The notes under the pieces: model-generated
What the model saw: only the letters and a program-made list of their open reading frames with translations
The model's database searches: none
What the model was told of the DNA's origin: nothing
Translations under genes and position numbers: made by a program
NCBI GenBank assembly: GCA_900765235.1
Contig: CAAFRK010000251.1
Location: 1-6,811 of the forward strand
Source: an uncultured Veillonella sp.
GTDB lineage: Bacteria; Bacillota_C; Negativicutes; Veillonellales; Veillonellaceae
Length of the DNA: 6,811 nt
Direction: 5' to 3'
Part shown: one piece after another, positions 5,825-6,811 of the stretch
Layout: every line of letters starts with the position of its first letter
Numbering within the stretch: position 1 is the stretch's first letter

Positions 5825-6811
5825 TTAGATGCTTTCAACAGCAGCGATAGCTGCAACGTCTACAACGTCTTGAGCGGAGCAACCACGAGAAAGGTCATGA
5901 ACTGGTTTAGCCAAGCCTTGAATCAATGGGCCAAGAGCATCAGCACCGGAGAAGCGTTGTACCAATTTGTAACCGATGTTAGCAGCTTGAAGATCAGGGA
6001 AGATCAAGATGTTAGCTTTACCAGCTACGTTGGAGCCAGGAGCTTTCTTTTCTGCTACGGAAGGAACGATGGAAGCGTCCAATTGCAATTCGCCGTCGAA
6101 TTTGAAGTCAACATTGCGTTCTTTCAAGATGTTAACAGCTTCTACTACTTTGTCTACTTCTGGAGTGGAAGCGGAACCTTTAGTGGAGAAGGACAACATG
6201 GATACGCGAGGGTCAGCCATGCCAACAACTTTGCGAGCTTTTTCTACAGTGGATTCTGCGATATCAGCCAATTGTTCGCTAGTTGGGTTAGGCAATACGC
6301 CGCAGTCGGAGAATACGAGCATACCGTCGTCGCCATATTCTTTTTTGCTTGTGAACATGAACATGGAAGAAGATACAGTTTTAAGACCTGGTTTAGTACC
6401 TACAACTTGTAATGCAGCACGCAATACGTTTGCAGTTGGGCAACCGGAACCAGCAACCATGCCATCTACTGCGCCAAGACGAACGAGCATAGCACCGAAG
6501 AATAAGCAGTCACCTTTCATAGTTGCGTCAGCTTTTTCAGGAGTCATACCTTTTTTAGCGCGCAATTCTACGAATGTATCAACCATTTCTTGGTAACGAT
6601 CGTAGTTAGCTGAATCGATGATTTCAGCACCTTCGATGGATACGCCAACAGCTTTAGCAGCTTCAGCGATTTCTGCAGGGTTACCAACGAGTACAGGTGT
6701 TACGAAACCTTCTTTCAAAATGATTTCAGTTGCTTTCAATACGCGTTCATCTTTGTATTCTGGCAACACGATTTTTTTACCTAATGGTTTTACTTGGTCT
6801 TTTAATTTTTG
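5825..6811 (-). CDS. pta: Phosphate acetyltransferase, 5' end beyond the window
   Basis: Phosphate acetyltransferase interconverts acetyl-CoA plus phosphate and acetyl phosphate plus CoA, the step before acetate kinase in ATP-yielding acetate formation, in the cytoplasm. The 328 visible residues cover nearly the whole short-type enzyme (about 330 residues). The frame stays open to the window edge, reading QKLKDQVKPLGKKIVLPEYK, so the TTG at 6769 is internal and the true start lies just outside. Visible hallmarks are LPEYKDERVLKA, VDGMVAGSGCPTANVLRA, FSDCGVLPNPT, KAPGSNVAGKANILIFPDL and the C-terminal DLSRGCSAQD. The last supplies Ser308, Arg309 and Asp315 (visible numbering), matching the active-site Ser309, Arg310 and Asp316 of the Methanosarcina enzyme. 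Strongly repetitive codon choice (GCT, GAA, GTT) suggests high expression. A terminator follows at once, and no ackA is present downstream; it may lie upstream or elsewhere. Confidence 0.96.
   Translation of the reverse strand, partial: QKLKDQVKPLGKKIVLPEYKDERVLKATEIILKEGFVTPVLVGNPAEIAEAAKAVGVSIEGAEIIDSANYDRYQEMVDTFVELRAKKGMTPEKADATMKGDCLFFGAMLVRLGAVDGMVAGSGCPTANVLRAALQVVGTKPGLKTVSSSMFMFTSKKEYGDDGMLVFSDCGVLPNPTSEQLADIAESTVEKARKVVGMADPRVSMLSFSTKGSASTPEVDKVVEAVNILKERNVDFKFDGELQLDASIVPSVAEKKAPGSNVAGKANILIFPDLQAANIGYKLVQRFSGADALGPLIQGLAKPVHDLSRGCSAQDVVDVAAIAAVESI

Noticed and set aside
5819..6596. Two long plus-strand open frames of 195-197 residues opposite pta
   Set aside because: They lie wholly or almost wholly antisense to a well-supported enzyme gene, have no family-like motifs, and are explained by the strong codon bias of pta, which removes stops from the opposite strand.
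1..6811. Mobile element, defence system, CRISPR array, biosynthetic cluster or RNA gene
   Set aside because: No transposase, integrase, nuclease, spaced repeats, tRNA-like cloverleaf or riboswitch-like leader was seen. All genes are of ordinary chromosomal type on one strand.

Overview
The window looks like chromosomal, housekeeping-type DNA from a low-to-moderate GC Firmicute. The best guess is a Veillonella-like member of the Negativicutes. This rests on the general look of the proteins (acetate-forming Pta, HxlR regulator, BtuE-type peroxidase, YjiN/YheB-type DUF445 proteins), AGGAG-type ribosome binding sites and short AT-rich spacers; no rRNA or other phylogenetic marker is present, so the genus is an inference. 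All seven genes lie on the minus strand, so transcription runs from high to low coordinates. I see no tRNA, rRNA, insertion sequence, CRISPR array, phage gene or defence gene.

In the direction of transcription: (1) 5825-6811, pta, phosphate acetyltransferase, cut at its 5' end by the window edge and closed by a strong terminator at 5755-5784 with a cUUCGg loop. (2) 4249-5618, a two-gene unit: an unrecognised 264-residue protein that appears to hold an internal duplication, then a glutathione/thioredoxin peroxidase 32 bp downstream, closed by a perfect 16-bp terminator hairpin at 4112-4147. A perfect 8-5-8 palindrome at 5687-5707 precedes this unit. (3) 3641-3997, an HxlR-family regulator with its own good promoter. 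(4) 2805-3506, an MBL-fold metallohydrolase with an extended -10 promoter. (5) 155-2700, two tandem DUF445 membrane proteins joined by an ATGA stop/start overlap, followed by a perfect 18-bp terminator hairpin at 20-62. No gene-free stretch exceeds about 250 bp.

Functionally, Pta belongs to acetyl-CoA to acetate energy metabolism. The peroxidase and the single-cysteine HxlR regulator could both belong to peroxide or electrophile defence, but nothing in the sequence proves a regulatory link. The DUF445 pair is an envelope-associated module of unknown role.

I did not find a convincing new molecular system. The points most worth following are the duplicated unknown protein linked to the peroxidase, the palindromic operator-like site in front of it, and the translationally coupled DUF445 pair.
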